DNA of 64,000 bases from Psychroflexus halocasei (GCF_900107595.1 NZ_FNQF01000008.1:62001-126000), one strand, 5' to 3'. Positions 44,719 to 54,349 are shown, counted from the stretch's first letter. Numbers and translations are program-made. The notes: a model not told the origin generated them from the letters alone.

Positions 44719-47700
44719 TCACCACGCGAAAGCAATGGTTCTGCTTGTTTGTATTTAACTGTTTTTTCTTCGCCATTAACAACATTCTTGATCGTTACCC
44801 TTTCATTTCTTCCTATCTTAGGTTGGTCACGCGTAATCGTTTCAGTCACAGGTTGACGCTGACTTGCTTGCTCGCCAGCTTGTCTGTTTTGTGACGCCTG
44901 CTGATTCAGGTTCTGAACATCATCTTTTTGTGTTTTTAGCTTTTGTTTTGGCTTTTGCTCTTTAGCTTCCTGAATGTTCTTTTCTGGATTTCCTTGCGGA
45001 ATTTCTCCTTTAAATAAGAAGCTAATCACTTCTTTATTGACATCTTCGATCATCATTTTAAAAAGCTCTAAAGCTTCAAACTTGTAAATGAGAAGTGGAT
45101 CTTTTTGCTCGTGAACAGCTAATTGAACGCTTTGCTTAAGCTCATCCATTTTACGCAAATGGTTTTTCCAAGCTTCATCAATAATCGCTAAACTGATATT
45201 TTTTTCAAAATCTTTAATCAGTTCTTTTCCTTCTGTTTCATAAGATTTCTCAAGATTTGTGACAACTTGAAGTGTTTTCTGACCATCGGTAAATGGCACA
45301 GCTATACGCTCAAACTTCTGACCTTCATTTTCATGAACTTGCTTGATCACAGGGAAAGCTTCTTCAGCATTACGCGACATTTTATCTTGGTAATGAGCGT
45401 AAGCTTCTTTGTATATTTTAGCAATTAACTTTTGAGTCGACTCTTTTTCAAATTCTTTTTCTGTAATTGAAGAACTTAGAGAGAAAAATCTGATTAATTC
45501 AAACTCAAAATTACTAAAGTCATTTTGCATTTTGTTTGAATTCACAATCGCTTCAGTGGTGTCGTAAATCATGTTTGCAACATCAATTCTTAGACGATCA
45601 CCAAATAATGCATTGTAACGACGCTTGTAGATCACTTCACGTTGCGCGTTCATCACATCATCATATTCTAGTAAACGCTTACGAATACCGAAGTTATTTT
45701 CTTCAACTTTACGTTGAGCACGCTCAATAGATTTTGAAATCATCGAATGCTGAATCACCTCGCCTTCTTCTAAGCCCATTCTATCCATCAATTTGGCAAT
45801 ACGCTCACTACCAAATTTACGCATAAGACTATCTTCAAGAGAAACGTAAAACTGTGAACTTCCTGGATCACCTTGACGACCAGCACGACCTCTCAACTGT
45901 CTGTCAACACGACGCGAATCGTGACGTTCAGTACCAATAATTGCTAAACCACCTGCATCTTTAACTTCTTTAGAAAGTTTAATATCGGTACCACGACCAG
46001 CCATGTTTGTTGCAATTGTGACAACACCACTGTTACCAGCTTCAGCAACAACATCAGCTTCTCTTTTATGTAATTTCGCATTCAGGACATTGTGTTTCAC
46101 ATTTCTGATTTTCAGCATTCGACTGAGTAATTCAGAAATTTCAACTGATGTTGTCCCGATCAAAACAGGTCTCCCTTGCTCTGATAAGTTAACAACCTCT
46201 TCAATGATTGCGTTATATTTTTCTCTTATTGTTTTATAAACTTTGTCTTGTCTGTCGTCACGAGCGATAGGTCTATTTGTTGGAATCTCAACAACATCTA
46301 ACTCATAAATTTCCCAGAACTCACCAGCTTCAGTCACGGCGGTACCTGTCATACCAGAAAGTTTGTTGTACATTCTGAAGTAATTCTGAAGTGTAACTGT
46401 TGCGAAGGTTTGTGTTGCATCTTCAATTTTGACATTTTCTTTTGCCTCGATTGCCTGGTGCAAACCATCAGAGTAACGACGGCCATCCATGATACGACCT
46501 GTTTGCTCATCGACAATCTTAACTTTATTGTCCATGACAACGTATTCTGTATCTTTTTCAAATAAAGTGTAGGCTTTTAAAAGCTGATTCATCGTGTGAA
46601 TACGCTCACTTTTAATACTGAAATCGCGGTAGAGTTCTTCTTTCTTTTCTGCTTCTTCTTCTTTAGAAAGGCCTTCGCTTTCAATTTTTGCGATTTCCAT
46701 TCCTATTTCTGGCATCACAAAGAAGTTATCATCATCTCCGCCAGATAGGTAATCGATTCCTTTATCTGTTAAGTCAATTTGATTTGACTTTTCTTCAATC
46801 GTGAAATATAAATCTGCATCAACTTTATGCATCTCACGATTGTTATCTTGCATGTAATGATTTTCAGTTTTCTGAAGAAGTTGCTTTACACCTTCTTCAC
46901 TCAAAAACTTAATCAGTGCTTTATTTTTCGGTAAACCTCTGAATACACGGAGTAACAAAAATCCGCCTTCTTTAGTTTCACCAGCTTTGATTAATTTTTT
47001 TGCATCAGCTAAGACTTTAATCAAATGTTGGCGTTGCGCTTCAACAATTTTAGCAACTGGAGGTTTTAAATTATCAAATTCGTGAACATCACCTTTTGGC
47101 ACAGGTCCAGAAATAATTAAAGGTGTTCTTGCTTCATCGACTAAAACGGAGTCGACCTCATCGACAATCGCAAAGTTGTGCGGACGCTGAACCAAATCAT
47201 CTGGCGAGTGACTCATGTTGTCACGTAAATAATCAAAACCAAATTCGTTGTTTGTTCCGTAAGCGATATCTGCATTATAAGCCTGACGACGCTCTTCTGA
47301 ATTTGGTCTGTAATAATCAATACAAGCAACACTTAAGCCATGAAATTCGAAAATTGGTGCCATCCATGCGCTATCACGTTTCGCCAAATAATCGTTGACT
47401 GTGACAAGGTGAACGCCATTTCCGGTTAAAGCATTCAGATACATCGGTAATGTTGCCACTAAGGTTTTACCTTCACCTGTTTGCATCTCTGCAATTTTGC
47501 CCTGATGCATTGCAATACCACCGATGAGCTGCACATCATAGTGAACCATATCCCAAGTTACTGGTTTACCAGCAGCATCCCAAGAGTTGCTCCACATGGC
47601 ATCATCTCCATCTAAGGTTATATAATCTTTTTGAGCAGATAATGCTCTATCGAATTCAGAAGCAGTGACTTTTAAAGTTTCGTTATCACAAAATCTTTTT

Positions 47701-48059
47701 GCAGTTTCTTTGACAGTCGCAAAAGCTTCAGGTAGAATTTCGTTTAAAACCTCTTCAGAAATTTTATAAGCCTCATCTTTCAGTTGATCAATTTGACTAA
47801 AAAAGCTTTCTTTATCATCGATATCTTCTTCAGCCTCAGCCTGCTTTTTCAGCTCATCTTGCCTGGCAGTATTTTCAGCTAAAGCTTCTTTTATTTTCCC
47901 TTTAAATTCAATTGTTTTTCCTCTCAGCTCATCTAAAGTCAGCGCTTCATATTCTTTTTCGAGGGATTTAATTTTGTTGACGATAGGCGTGATGCTTTTC
48001 AGATCTTTTTTCGTCTTATCACCAACAAATATTTTTAATACAGAGTCTAATACACCCAT
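44697..48059 (-). CDS. secA: Preprotein translocase ATPase SecA
   Basis: The ATP-driven motor that pushes unfolded proteins through SecYEG. At 1120 residues it is longer than the E. coli protein (901). Key motifs: [14 protein letters not shown] (Walker A, about 186-199), [21 protein letters not shown] (DEAD-like box and signature), GRGTDIKL and [16 protein letters not shown]. Insertions (near residues 340-450 and 470-500) are typical of Bacteroidota SecA. The C-terminal tail is Gln/Lys-rich, and no zinc-binding CxCxSGK end is present. Exact -7 box at 48084-48091. Confidence 0.97.
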   Translation of the reverse strand: MGVLDSVLKIFVGDKTKKDLKSITPIVNKIKSLEKEYEALTLDELRGKTIEFKGKIKEALAENTARQDELKKQAEAEEDIDDKESFFSQIDQLKDEAYKISEEVLNEILPEAFATVKETAKRFCDNETLKVTASEFDRALSAQKDYITLDGDDAMWSNSWDAAGKPVTWDMVHYDVQLIGGIAMHQGKIAEMQTGEGKTLVATLPMYLNALTGNGVHLVTVNDYLAKRDSAWMAPIFEFHGLSVACIDYYRPNSEERRQAYNADIAYGTNNEFGFDYLRDNMSHSPDDLVQRPHNFAIVDEVDSVLVDEARTPLIISGPVPKGDVHEFDNLKPPVAKIVEAQRQHLIKVLADAKKLIKAGETKEGGFLLLRVFRGLPKNKALIKFLSEEGVKQLLQKTENHYMQDNNREMHKVDADLYFTIEEKSNQIDLTDKGIDYLSGGDDDNFFVMPEIGMEIAKIESEGLSKEEEAEKKEELYRDFSIKSERIHTMNQLLKAYTLFEKDTEYVVMDNKVKIVDEQTGRIMDGRRYSDGLHQAIEAKENVKIEDATQTFATVTLQNYFRMYNKLSGMTGTAVTEAGEFWEIYELDVVEIPTNRPIARDDRQDKVYKTIREKYNAIIEEVVNLSEQGRPVLIGTTSVEISELLSRMLKIRNVKHNVLNAKLHKREADVVAEAGNSGVVTIATNMAGRGTDIKLSKEVKDAGGLAIIGTERHDSRRVDRQLRGRAGRQGDPGSSQFYVSLEDSLMRKFGSERIAKLMDRMGLEEGEVIQHSMISKSIERAQRKVEENNFGIRKRLLEYDDVMNAQREVIYKRRYNALFGDRLRIDVANMIYDTTEAIVNSNKMQNDFSNFEFELIRFFSLSSSITEKEFEKESTQKLIAKIYKEAYAHYQDKMSRNAEEAFPVIKQVHENEGQKFERIAVPFTDGQKTLQVVTNLEKSYETEGKELIKDFEKNISLAIIDEAWKNHLRKMDELKQSVQLAVHEQKDPLLIYKFEALELFKMMIEDVNKEVISFLFKGEIPQGNPEKNIQEAKEQKPKQKLKTQKDDVQNLNQQASQNRQAGEQASQRQPVTETITRDQPKIGRNERVTIKNVVNGEEKTVKYKQAEPLLSRGEWVLKNH

Positions 48060-48083
48060 AACTTGTTTAAAAAATTAATAATT

Positions 48084-48091
48084 CAAAGGTA
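48084..48091 (-). promoter_or_regulatory. -7 promoter box of secA
   Basis: The minus-strand reading is TACCTTTG, an exact match, 25 bases before the secA ATG. Confidence 0.55.
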
Positions 48092-48093
48092 GT

Positions 48094-48123
48094 GAAAAAA
48101 AAAAGTCCCTTTAGGAGACTTTT
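48094..48123 (-). terminator. Intrinsic terminator after the DUF2795 gene
   Basis: AAAGTC (48102-48107) pairs with GACTTT (48117-48122). The minus-strand transcript then meets a run of T, just ahead of the secA promoter. Confidence 0.7.
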
Positions 48124-48147
48124 AGTGCTTTTATATGAAAAATACTG

Positions 48148-48369
48148 TTAATATTCATCTTCATTCCACAGGTAATCTTCGTCTGTGGGATAATCAGGCC
48201 ATATTTCTTCGATTGAGTCGTAAGTATCACCTTCATCTTCGATTGATTGAAGATTTTCTACAACCTCCAAAGGTGCGCCAGTTCTGATAGCGTAATCAAT
48301 CAATTCATCTTTGGTTGCTGGCCAAGGCGCGTCACTCAAGTACGATGCTAATTCTAATGTCCAATACAT
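48148..48369 (-). CDS. DUF2795 family small acidic protein
   Basis: A 73-residue protein. LELASYLSDAPWPATKDELIDYAIRTGAPLEVVENLQSI matches DUF2795, a small helical domain whose role is not known. The tail from residue 43 is strongly acidic (EDEGDTYDSIEEIWPDYPTDEDYLWNEDEY). An exact -7 box (48394-48401) precedes it and a terminator follows, so it is monocistronic upstream of secA. Confidence 0.85.
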   Translation of the reverse strand: MYWTLELASYLSDAPWPATKDELIDYAIRTGAPLEVVENLQSIEDEGDTYDSIEEIWPDYPTDEDYLWNEDEY

Positions 48370-48393
48370 CTTTTAAGTCGTTTTAAATTTTTG

Positions 48394-48401
48394 CAAATGT
48401 A
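48394..48401 (-). promoter_or_regulatory. -7 promoter box of the DUF2795 gene
   Basis: The minus-strand reading is TACATTTG, an exact match, 24 bases before the ATG at 48369. Confidence 0.55.
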
Positions 48402-48525
48402 ATTTTTTTATTGTAACAAGCAAACATTTTACTCTTTATTTCTTCTTTGATTATCAGGAAATTAGAGTTGATGCTTTAACTTCAAAAAAGTACTAAATCA
48501 CAAAGCTTAACTTGTTATCTCTTTT

Positions 48526-49104
48526 TTAAGAATCAAGTTTTTCGGGTATCCATTGTGTTTCTTTGACGTTAAGATCGTCTGCTGTTTTTCGTGAAACCAC
48601 AAAAATATAATCTGACAAACGGTTGAGATACTGTAAAACCTCTTCATCAAAAGCTTCAATCTCATGCAAAGCTGCGGCATTTCGTTCAGCACGACGACAA
48701 ACACATCGCGCAATATGACTTTGAGAAACGGCTTTGTGTCCACCTGGCAAAACAAAATGCGTCATTGGTGGTAAAGTTTCATTCATTTCATCAATGCGTT
48801 TTTCAAGATATTCGATATCCTTTGCTGTGATGCGCGGGATGTTTAAACGATCTTTTCCGCTTTTTAATTTTGCTTTTTTGGGATCGGTTGCCAAGATTGC
48901 GCCTAAGGTAAAAAGCTTATCTTGAATGAGTTCAATATCTTTTTTGATCTGTGCATTCACTTCACAATCACGCAACATGCCTAAGTTGGCATTCAGCTCA
49001 TCTACGGTACCGTAACTTTCTATTCTGATATGATGTTTTGGAACACGCGAGCCGCCAAAAAGAGCTGTTGTTCCTTTATCACCAGTTTTTGTATAAATTT
49101 TCAT
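48526..49104 (-). CDS. Cob(I)alamin adenosyltransferase, PduO type
   Basis: A 192-residue enzyme that moves adenosyl from ATP to cob(I)alamin to make coenzyme B12. The N-terminal ATP loop is YTKTGDKGTTALFGGSRV (about 4-21), and the family helices carry YGTVDELNANLG, HIARCVCRRAERN (about 130-142) and YLNRLSDYIFVVSR (about 163-176). No other B12 genes are near, so it probably serves imported corrinoids. Its ATG overlaps the TGA of the 57-codon membrane-protein gene upstream. Confidence 0.94.
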   Translation of the reverse strand: MKIYTKTGDKGTTALFGGSRVPKHHIRIESYGTVDELNANLGMLRDCEVNAQIKKDIELIQDKLFTLGAILATDPKKAKLKSGKDRLNIPRITAKDIEYLEKRIDEMNETLPPMTHFVLPGGHKAVSQSHIARCVCRRAERNAAALHEIEAFDEEVLQYLNRLSDYIFVVSRKTADDLNVKETQWIPEKLDS

Positions 49105-49274
49105 GATTCTTTTTCTTTGCGTTTTTCAGAAATGTTTTCTCTAAAATTTCGTTTTGACCTGCGATCACGTTTGCTTTTATTTCTCTTGTTATTCAAAATA
49201 ACCAAAAGAAATAAAACAGCTAAAATAATAATGACAATAACGAATTGCATTGTCGGTGAAAAATCCTCTAACAT
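49101..49274 (-). CDS. Small single-helix membrane protein (57 codons)
   Basis: The frame starts with ATG at 49274: MLEDFSPTMQ, then a hydrophobic helix FVIVIIILAVLFLLVIL (about 11-27), then a very basic tail NNKRNKSKRDRRSKRNF. It ends in TGA overlapping the ATG of the adenosyltransferase gene (ATGA), which argues for real translation and coupling. The positive tail places the C-terminus in the cytoplasm. No family is recognised. It is probably overlooked by length-based gene callers. Confidence 0.65.
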   Translation of the reverse strand: MLEDFSPTMQFVIVIIILAVLFLLVILNNKRNKSKRDRRSKRNFRENISEKRKEKES

Positions 49275-49310
49275 TTCAAGATAATTTTTGCTCTAAAATA
49301 CAAAAAATGC

Positions 49311-50087
49311 TCAGACTCTTATTGTAAAATGTTCTTTTGCTTGTTCTTTTCTAAAAAAAACAAAACCCCACTGAAAAGTATCTATGCTAACTGTCACTTC
49401 CTTTGATTGACAAATTTCATCCCAAGCTTTTTCCATGCCTTTTGACCAATGGATATCGTCAAAAATAAAAACAGAATCGTTGTGCTTATGCTTTAAAAGC
49501 TGGTTGAAATAGCTGATAGTTGCTTCATAATTATGATGACCATCAATGAAAATTAAATCAAATTTTTGTTCGCCAGAAAGTTCATTGATATAAGATTGAA
49601 AATCTGCATTCACGGATTTTATTTTATCTTGACAATCCATTTTTTTAAATAGTTGTTTTGCCCTATTTAGTGTGTTTGGACAAGCTTCAAGTGTGGTTAA
49701 TTGAAGATTGTTTTCTAAACTTATTGCTAAACTTCCTAAACCTAAAGATGTGCCTAATTCAAGCGCTGTTTTGGAATTTAAATAATAGACAAAACGATTT
49801 AATAATCTGGCTCTTTTATAAGAAGCACCTACTCTGGCAGCAACTTTTTTGACTTGACGTTTGCTTGACTTAAAAACCTTTGAGCCAGCACCAAAATCTT
49901 CAACTTCAATAAAAGATTTATCATTTAAAAGTGATTTTTTAGCTTGCTTCCAGAGTTGATAAGCTTTGCGTTTTTTTTTATGATAAAAACATTTCGTGAT
50001 CAACTGATATACAAATGGCGAATGTATGCCATGTTGATTCTTGGAACATCGAATGAATTTTAAATAAGCTTTGGCCTGATGAATCAT
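49311..50087 (-). CDS. SAM-dependent O-methyltransferase-like protein
   Basis: A 258-residue class I methyltransferase. After an N-terminal helical part (GIHSPFVYQLITKCFYHKK, about 21-39) comes SAM motif I ALELGTSLGLGSLAISL (about 113-129), the acidic end of strand 2 in LTTLEACP, and DLIFIDGHHNYEATISYF (about 178-195), as in methyltransferase_24 family proteins. The substrate is unknown. An exact -7 box is at 50143-50150. It lies 36 bases upstream of the 57-codon gene, so the three minus-strand genes may be one operon. Confidence 0.85.
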   Translation of the reverse strand: MIHQAKAYLKFIRCSKNQHGIHSPFVYQLITKCFYHKKKRKAYQLWKQAKKSLLNDKSFIEVEDFGAGSKVFKSSKRQVKKVAARVGASYKRARLLNRFVYYLNSKTALELGTSLGLGSLAISLENNLQLTTLEACPNTLNRAKQLFKKMDCQDKIKSVNADFQSYINELSGEQKFDLIFIDGHHNYEATISYFNQLLKHKHNDSVFIFDDIHWSKGMEKAWDEICQSKEVTVSIDTFQWGFVFFRKEQAKEHFTIRV

Positions 50088-50142
50088 TAATCAAGAGTTT
50101 GAATTAGGAAAACTATTAAAATTTGTTATTTTTATCATTCAT

Positions 50143-50150
50143 CAAAGATA
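50143..50150 (-). promoter_or_regulatory. -7 promoter box of the methyltransferase gene
   Basis: The minus-strand reading is TATCTTTG, an exact match, 55 bases before the ATG at 50087. Confidence 0.5.
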
Positions 50151-50207
50151 AATTAAAATAAAACTCGAAAACTGACATTGGTCATTTTATAATGCGAACT
50201 TGGGTCT

Positions 50208-50215
50208 TATTTTTG
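50208..50215 (+). promoter_or_regulatory. -7 promoter box of the small gene at 50234
   Basis: TATTTTTG is an exact match. It lies inside the longer in-frame ORF that begins at 50192, so that start is unlikely. Confidence 0.5.
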
Positions 50216-50233
50216 TCTTGTAATTCAAAAGCT

Positions 50234-50422
50234 ATGATACCTAACTTATTAACTTTATTCGTGAATTGGAGCAATGGTGCTTTTATAATGACAGTCGTTT
50301 TTGGACTTGTCATCATCGGACTTGTTGCAGCTGTTTTAATTTTTATTAATAATAGCATTAAAAAAGAACAACGCGAAAAAGAATTACAAGAAAAAGAAGA
50401 AAGCAATTCGCTTAACGCATAA
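50234..50422 (+). CDS. Small membrane protein (62 codons)
   Basis: The protein begins MIPNLLTLFVNWSNGAFIM, has a strong helix VVFGLVIIGLVAAVLIFI (about 21-38) and ends in a charged coiled tail KKEQREKELQEKEESNSLNA. An upstream ATG at 50192 would add 14 residues but sits before the -7 box. A strong terminator follows at 50465-50494, so this is a compact single-gene unit. I see no family; a role as a small regulator or subunit is possible but not shown. Confidence 0.65.
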   Translation: MIPNLLTLFVNWSNGAFIMTVVFGLVIIGLVAAVLIFINNSIKKEQREKELQEKEESNSLNA

Positions 50423-50464
50423 TGTGTAGTTCGCATTATATTTCATGATAATAGGATTTTTTTT

Positions 50465-50499
50465 AGCACCAACTTTTAGTAGAGAGTTGGTGCTTTTTG
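50465..50499 (+). terminator. Intrinsic terminator after the 62-codon gene
   Basis: AGCACCAACT (50465-50474) pairs with AGTTGGTGCT (50485-50494), followed by TTTTTG. It also lies just after the convergent ABC-F stop and is palindromic enough to act on both strands. Confidence 0.88.
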
Positions 50500-50501
50500 T
50501 T

Positions 50502-52373
50502 TTAACTCTCAGACTTCATTGACAGCTCAAACCATTTTTCGGTTTTTTCTTCAATGTCTGATTCAATTTTCTGTAAATCGATTGATAATTCTTTGATTTT
50601 TTCTGGATTGAGATCTTCTAGGAATTTAGCTTCAAGCTTAGCTTTTTGACTTTCCAGTTTTTTGATATCACTTTCTAATCGCTTGTATTGTTTTTGTTCC
50701 TGATAAGTTAAAGTGACTTCAGTGGTTTTTGGTTTTTCTTGAACTTTCTTTTCAGCTTTTGGCTTTGCATAAGCTTCTTCTTGTTCAAGTTTTTTATAAG
50801 CACGATAATCAGAATAATTCCCTGGAAAATCAGAAATATCTTCATTTTCAAAAACAAAAAGGTGATCCACAATCTTGTCCATAAAGTAACGGTCGTGAGA
50901 CACAACGATCAAACAACCTGGGAAATCGAGCAAGAATTGTTCAAGAACATTAAGTGTAATAATATCTAAATCATTGGTTGGCTCATCGAGAATTAAAAAA
51001 TTCGGATTCTGAATTAAAACCGTACATAAATAAAGACGTTTACGTTCACCTCCACTTAACTTCTCAACAAAATCATATTGCTTTTTACGATCAAAAAGAA
51101 AACGTTCTAAAAGTTGTTGAGCAGAAATTTTTTGTCCTTTCTTGAGCGGAATATAATCACCGAATTCACGGATAACATCAATTACTTTTTGCTCTGGCTT
51201 GATCTTGATGCCGCCTTGTGTGTAATAACCAATTTTGATGGTTTCGCCAATGATAACTTTCCCTGAATCTGGCTCTTCCTGACCCGTCAAGATGTTTAGA
51301 AAAGTTGATTTTCCAGTTCCATTTTTACCAATAATACCGATGCGTTCTTGGCGCTTAAAAACATATTCAAAATTTGAAAAGAGCTCTTTTTCGCCATAAG
51401 CTTTTGAAATTTTGTGAAGTTCAATCACTTTTGAGCCAAGACGTTCCATATTAATTTCGAGACTGACTTTGTGTTCTTTGCGACGGTTAGTTGCACGTTC
51501 CTTGATATCATCAAAATTTTCTATTCGTGATTTTGATTTGGTCGTTCTCGCTTTTGGCTGACGACGCATCCAGTCAAGTTCAGATTTATAAAGTTGCTTT
51601 GCTTTTGCTAAGTTCGTCGCTTCAGTTTCCATACGATTAGCGCGATGCTCCACGTAATAAGCGTAATTTCCTTTATAAGAGTAGAGTTTTTGATCGTCCA
51701 ATTCAATAATATGATTACAAACACGATCAAGGAAATAACGGTCGTGAGTCACCATAAAAAGCGTCAGGTTTTCTGATTTTAAATAATCTTCTAACCACTC
51801 AATCATCTCCAAATCCAGGTGGTTAGTTGGCTCATCAAGAATTAACAAATCTGGCCTATCCAGAATCAAATTTGTTAAAGCCAATCTTTTACGTTGGCCT
51901 CCAGATAAATCACTGACTTTTTGAGAAAGATCATCAAGTTTTAATTTGCTTAAAATTTGCTTGTAAGTCGTTTCAAAATCCCAAGCTTGCAAAGCCTCCA
52001 TTTGGTCAAAAGCTTTTTGATAAACTTCAGTATCTTCAGGGTTATTTAATGCTTTTTCATAACGGTTAATCACTTGTAAAGTCTCGTTATCAGCAGCAAA
52101 AATACTTTCTTCAACTGTTAGCTGAGGATCTAAATTTGGTTCTTGAGGTAAGTAACCTACTTTAACATCATTTCTTTTAACAACCTGACCAGCATCGGGT
52201 TGATCAGCTCCTGCTATAATTTCTAAAAGGGAGGTTTTACCAGTTCCATTTTTAGCAATTAAAGCCATTTTCTGACCTTGATTAATTCCAAAAGATAAAT
52301 TCTCAAACAAAACCAATGTTCCGTATGATTTATCAATATTTTCTACTGAAAGTAAAGCAGCACTTGTTTCCAC
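50502..52373 (-). CDS. ABC-F family ATPase (Uup/EttA-like)
   Basis: A soluble protein with two ABC cassettes and no membrane domain. Walker A motifs are GTGKTSLLE and GKNGTGKSTFLN, and the signatures are LSGGQRKRLAL and LSGGERKRLYL. The Walker B motifs are LLILDEPTNHLDL and FLILDEPTNDLDI. A linker (about 240-310) with the RRQPKARTTKSKSR basic stretch and a C-terminal coiled coil follow Uup-type proteins. ABC-F proteins act on ribosomes or, for Uup, in genome stability. The longest ORF starts at GTG 52424, but the 17 extra residues do not look like the family. GTG at 52373 lies 20 bases after a near -7 box. Confidence 0.9.
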   Translation of the reverse strand: METSAALLSVENIDKSYGTLVLFENLSFGINQGQKMALIAKNGTGKTSLLEIIAGADQPDAGQVVKRNDVKVGYLPQEPNLDPQLTVEESIFAADNETLQVINRYEKALNNPEDTEVYQKAFDQMEALQAWDFETTYKQILSKLKLDDLSQKVSDLSGGQRKRLALTNLILDRPDLLILDEPTNHLDLEMIEWLEDYLKSENLTLFMVTHDRYFLDRVCNHIIELDDQKLYSYKGNYAYYVEHRANRMETEATNLAKAKQLYKSELDWMRRQPKARTTKSKSRIENFDDIKERATNRRKEHKVSLEINMERLGSKVIELHKISKAYGEKELFSNFEYVFKRQERIGIIGKNGTGKSTFLNILTGQEEPDSGKVIIGETIKIGYYTQGGIKIKPEQKVIDVIREFGDYIPLKKGQKISAQQLLERFLFDRKKQYDFVEKLSGGERKRLYLCTVLIQNPNFLILDEPTNDLDIITLNVLEQFLLDFPGCLIVVSHDRYFMDKIVDHLFVFENEDISDFPGNYSDYRAYKKLEQEEAYAKPKAEKKVQEKPKTTEVTLTYQEQKQYKRLESDIKKLESQKAKLEAKFLEDLNPEKIKELSIDLQKIESDIEEKTEKWFELSMKSES

Positions 52374-52506
52374 AGCTCGATTTATTTTTGCACGAAAATA
52401 CTTTAATTTAACCGAATACAGCACTTTTATGACTTCAGTTCAAATGAGATAAAGAAATTTTTTATAAAAATTAAAAGAATCAAATTGTCATTTTATTTAT
52501 TCATCG

Positions 52507-52520
52507 TAATATTGCAATAT
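52507..52520 (+). promoter_or_regulatory. Candidate ArsR operator overlapping the -7 box
   Basis: A perfect 12-bp palindrome, ATATTGCAATAT (52509-52520), overlaps TAATATTG (52507-52514), a one-mismatch -7 box. It is 8 bases before the arsR ATG. This is the expected place for autorepression that is relieved by arsenite. Confidence 0.6.
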
Positions 52521-52528
52521 ATAATTTA

Positions 52529-52867
52529 ATGATGGGAATTACCAAGAAAGATTTATTTACAAAACATCAAAATGAGTTTGCGCAAATTGCCAAAGTTTTT
52601 GGACATCCAGCGCGTTTGGCAATTATTGAATATTTATTAGAAACCAAAACTTGTATTTGTGGCGATTTGGTTGAAGAACTTGGCCTAGCACAAGCAACAA
52701 TCAGTCAACATTTACGCGAGTTAAAAAAAACTGGCATTATACAAGGCACAATTGAAGGCACATCGGTTTGCTATTGCATCGAACCAAAAAAATGGGAAGA
52801 AACCAAGAATTTATTTATCGCCTTATTTGATAAATATCCTTCAACTGCAGAGAAAAATTGCTGTTAA
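52529..52867 (+). CDS. arsR: ArsR-family metal-responsive repressor
   Basis: A 112-residue winged-helix repressor. HPARLAIIEYLL and the recognition helix LGLAQATISQHLRELKKTGII (about 50-71) are standard. The inducer site is the cysteine pair in TCICGDL (about 42-48), at the position of the ELCVCDL motif of arsenic-sensing ArsR proteins. A second cysteine pair ends the protein (NCC). Two ATGs start it (52529, 52532). It controls the operon of DUF6428 and Acr3 genes. Confidence 0.92.
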   Translation: MMGITKKDLFTKHQNEFAQIAKVFGHPARLAIIEYLLETKTCICGDLVEELGLAQATISQHLRELKKTGIIQGTIEGTSVCYCIEPKKWEETKNLFIALFDKYPSTAEKNCC

Positions 52868-52885
52868 AAACAAAAATATAGAAAG

Positions 52886-53329
52886 ATGACATTATCAGAA
52901 GTTAAACAGAATTTAGAAAAAATAGATCAACTTATTTTTAAACGTCCTGACGGGAAAATTGTTCCTGAACATTTTCATGTCACTGAAATAGGAGAAATCA
53001 ATAGAAAATTTATCGATTGTGGTGGCACTTTAAGAGATGAAAAACATGTGAATTTCCAATTATGGAGCGCTGAGGATGTTGAGCATCGCTTGCAACCCAA
53101 AAAACTGAGAAACATTATCAAGCTTGCCAAACGCCAATTGAGCATCGATGATACTTTAGAAGTCAAGGTTGAGTACCAAGGTGACACGATTGGAATCTAC
53201 AGTCTTGAGTTTGATGGAGAATTTTTTCATTTAAAATCAACTTTAACTGACTGTTTAGCAAAAGACAAATGCGGCATTCCTGAACTTCAACCTGAAAATG
53301 CATGTGATCCAAATTCTGGTTGCTGCTAA
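52886..53329 (+). CDS. DUF6428 family protein of arsenic operon
   Basis: A 147-residue cytoplasmic protein. It matches, from memory of the family, DUF6428, found next to arsR in Bacteroidota. The core has PEHFHVTEIGEINRKFIDCGG (about 27-47) and FQLWSAEDVEHRL. The C-terminus is cysteine-rich: DCLAKDKCGIPELQPENACDPNSGCC, ending in a CC pair. These cysteines could bind arsenite, so a chaperone role is plausible. It follows arsR by 18 bases and precedes acr3 by 9. The function is inference; no catalytic motif is evident. Confidence 0.78.
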   Translation: MTLSEVKQNLEKIDQLIFKRPDGKIVPEHFHVTEIGEINRKFIDCGGTLRDEKHVNFQLWSAEDVEHRLQPKKLRNIIKLAKRQLSIDDTLEVKVEYQGDTIGIYSLEFDGEFFHLKSTLTDCLAKDKCGIPELQPENACDPNSGCC

Positions 53330-53338
53330 ATTTATTTT

Positions 53339-54349
53339 ATGGGAAAGTTTGAAAAATATTTAAGCCTTTGGGTTTTAGCTTGCATTGCGATTGGGATTTT
53401 TTTAGGCTATTTAGCAGGTGATTCTATTGCCTTTTTGAGTGATCTAGAAGTTGCAAAGGTTAATTTGCCTGTTGCGATTTTGGTTTGGATGATGATTTAC
53501 CCAATGATGGTTCAAATTGATTTTTCCTCACTTAAAAATGTGACCAAAAATGCAAAAGGTATAGGCTTAACCTTGGTTGTGAATTGGCTGATTAAGCCTT
53601 TTAGCATGGCTTTCTTTGCATGGTTATTTTTAGATCAAATCTTTCAAGCTTTTCTCTCGCCAACTGAAGCTTCTGAATACATTGCAGGAGCCATTATACT
53701 TGGAGCTGCGCCATGTACCGCAATGGTTTTTGTGTGGTCGTATTTAACCAAAGGTGACGCCAATTATACTTTAGTTCAAGTTTCGCTCAACGACTTAATT
53801 TTAGTGGTGGCTTTTATACCAATTGTTAAGTTTTTGCTTGGTGTTACTGATGTAGAAATTCCTTATGATACTTTGTTGTACTCGGTCTTTATTTTTGTAG
53901 TTATTCCGCTTTTATCTGGTTATTTATCAAATAAATTATTGATTCAGAAATATGGAAAAGAATGGTTTGAGAAAAGGTTTTTACCAAAGCTAAAACCAGT
54001 TTCAATTCTGGCACTTCTCACAACATTAATTTTACTTTTTGCTTTTCAAGGAGAAAGAATTATCGCAAAACCATTCCATATTTTACTGATTGCAGTTCCG
54101 CTGACGCTTCAGACTTATTTTATCTTTTTCTTGGCTTGGTTTGCAGGTCGCTTTATGAAGTTAAAACATCAGATTTGTGCACCCTCTGCTTTAATTGGTG
54201 CGAGCAACTTTTTTGAACTTGCTGTAGCTGTGGCTATTTCATTATTTGGGCTTAATTCGGGCGCTTCTTTAGCCACGGTTGTCGGCATCTTAATTGAAGT
54301 TCCGGTGATGCTATCGCTAGTATGGTTAGCCAACAAATGGCGTTATTAA
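53339..54349 (+). CDS. acr3: Acr3-type arsenite efflux transporter
   Basis: A 336-residue inner-membrane protein with about ten helices. The Acr3 signatures are APCTAMVFVWSYLTKGD (about 122-138), where the cysteine is needed for arsenite transport. The glutamate motif is GASNFFELAVAVAISLFG (about 287-304). Start MGKFEKYLSLWVLACIAIGIFLGY is typical. The operon has arsR and DUF6428 but no arsenate reductase (arsC) between them, so arsenate must be reduced by an enzyme elsewhere. Confidence 0.94.
   Translation: MGKFEKYLSLWVLACIAIGIFLGYLAGDSIAFLSDLEVAKVNLPVAILVWMMIYPMMVQIDFSSLKNVTKNAKGIGLTLVVNWLIKPFSMAFFAWLFLDQIFQAFLSPTEASEYIAGAIILGAAPCTAMVFVWSYLTKGDANYTLVQVSLNDLILVVAFIPIVKFLLGVTDVEIPYDTLLYSVFIFVVIPLLSGYLSNKLLIQKYGKEWFEKRFLPKLKPVSILALLTTLILLFAFQGERIIAKPFHILLIAVPLTLQTYFIFFLAWFAGRFMKLKHQICAPSALIGASNFFELAVAVAISLFGLNSGASLATVVGILIEVPVMLSLVWLANKWRY

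Noticed and set aside
50182-50436. 84-codon antisense frame opposite the 62-codon membrane-protein gene
   Set aside because: The plus strand has promoter box, start and terminator in order, and the minus strand has none of these.
52374-52424. N-terminal extension of the ABC-F protein
   Set aside because: The 17 extra residues do not resemble the family, and a near -7 box (52393-52400) lies within them.
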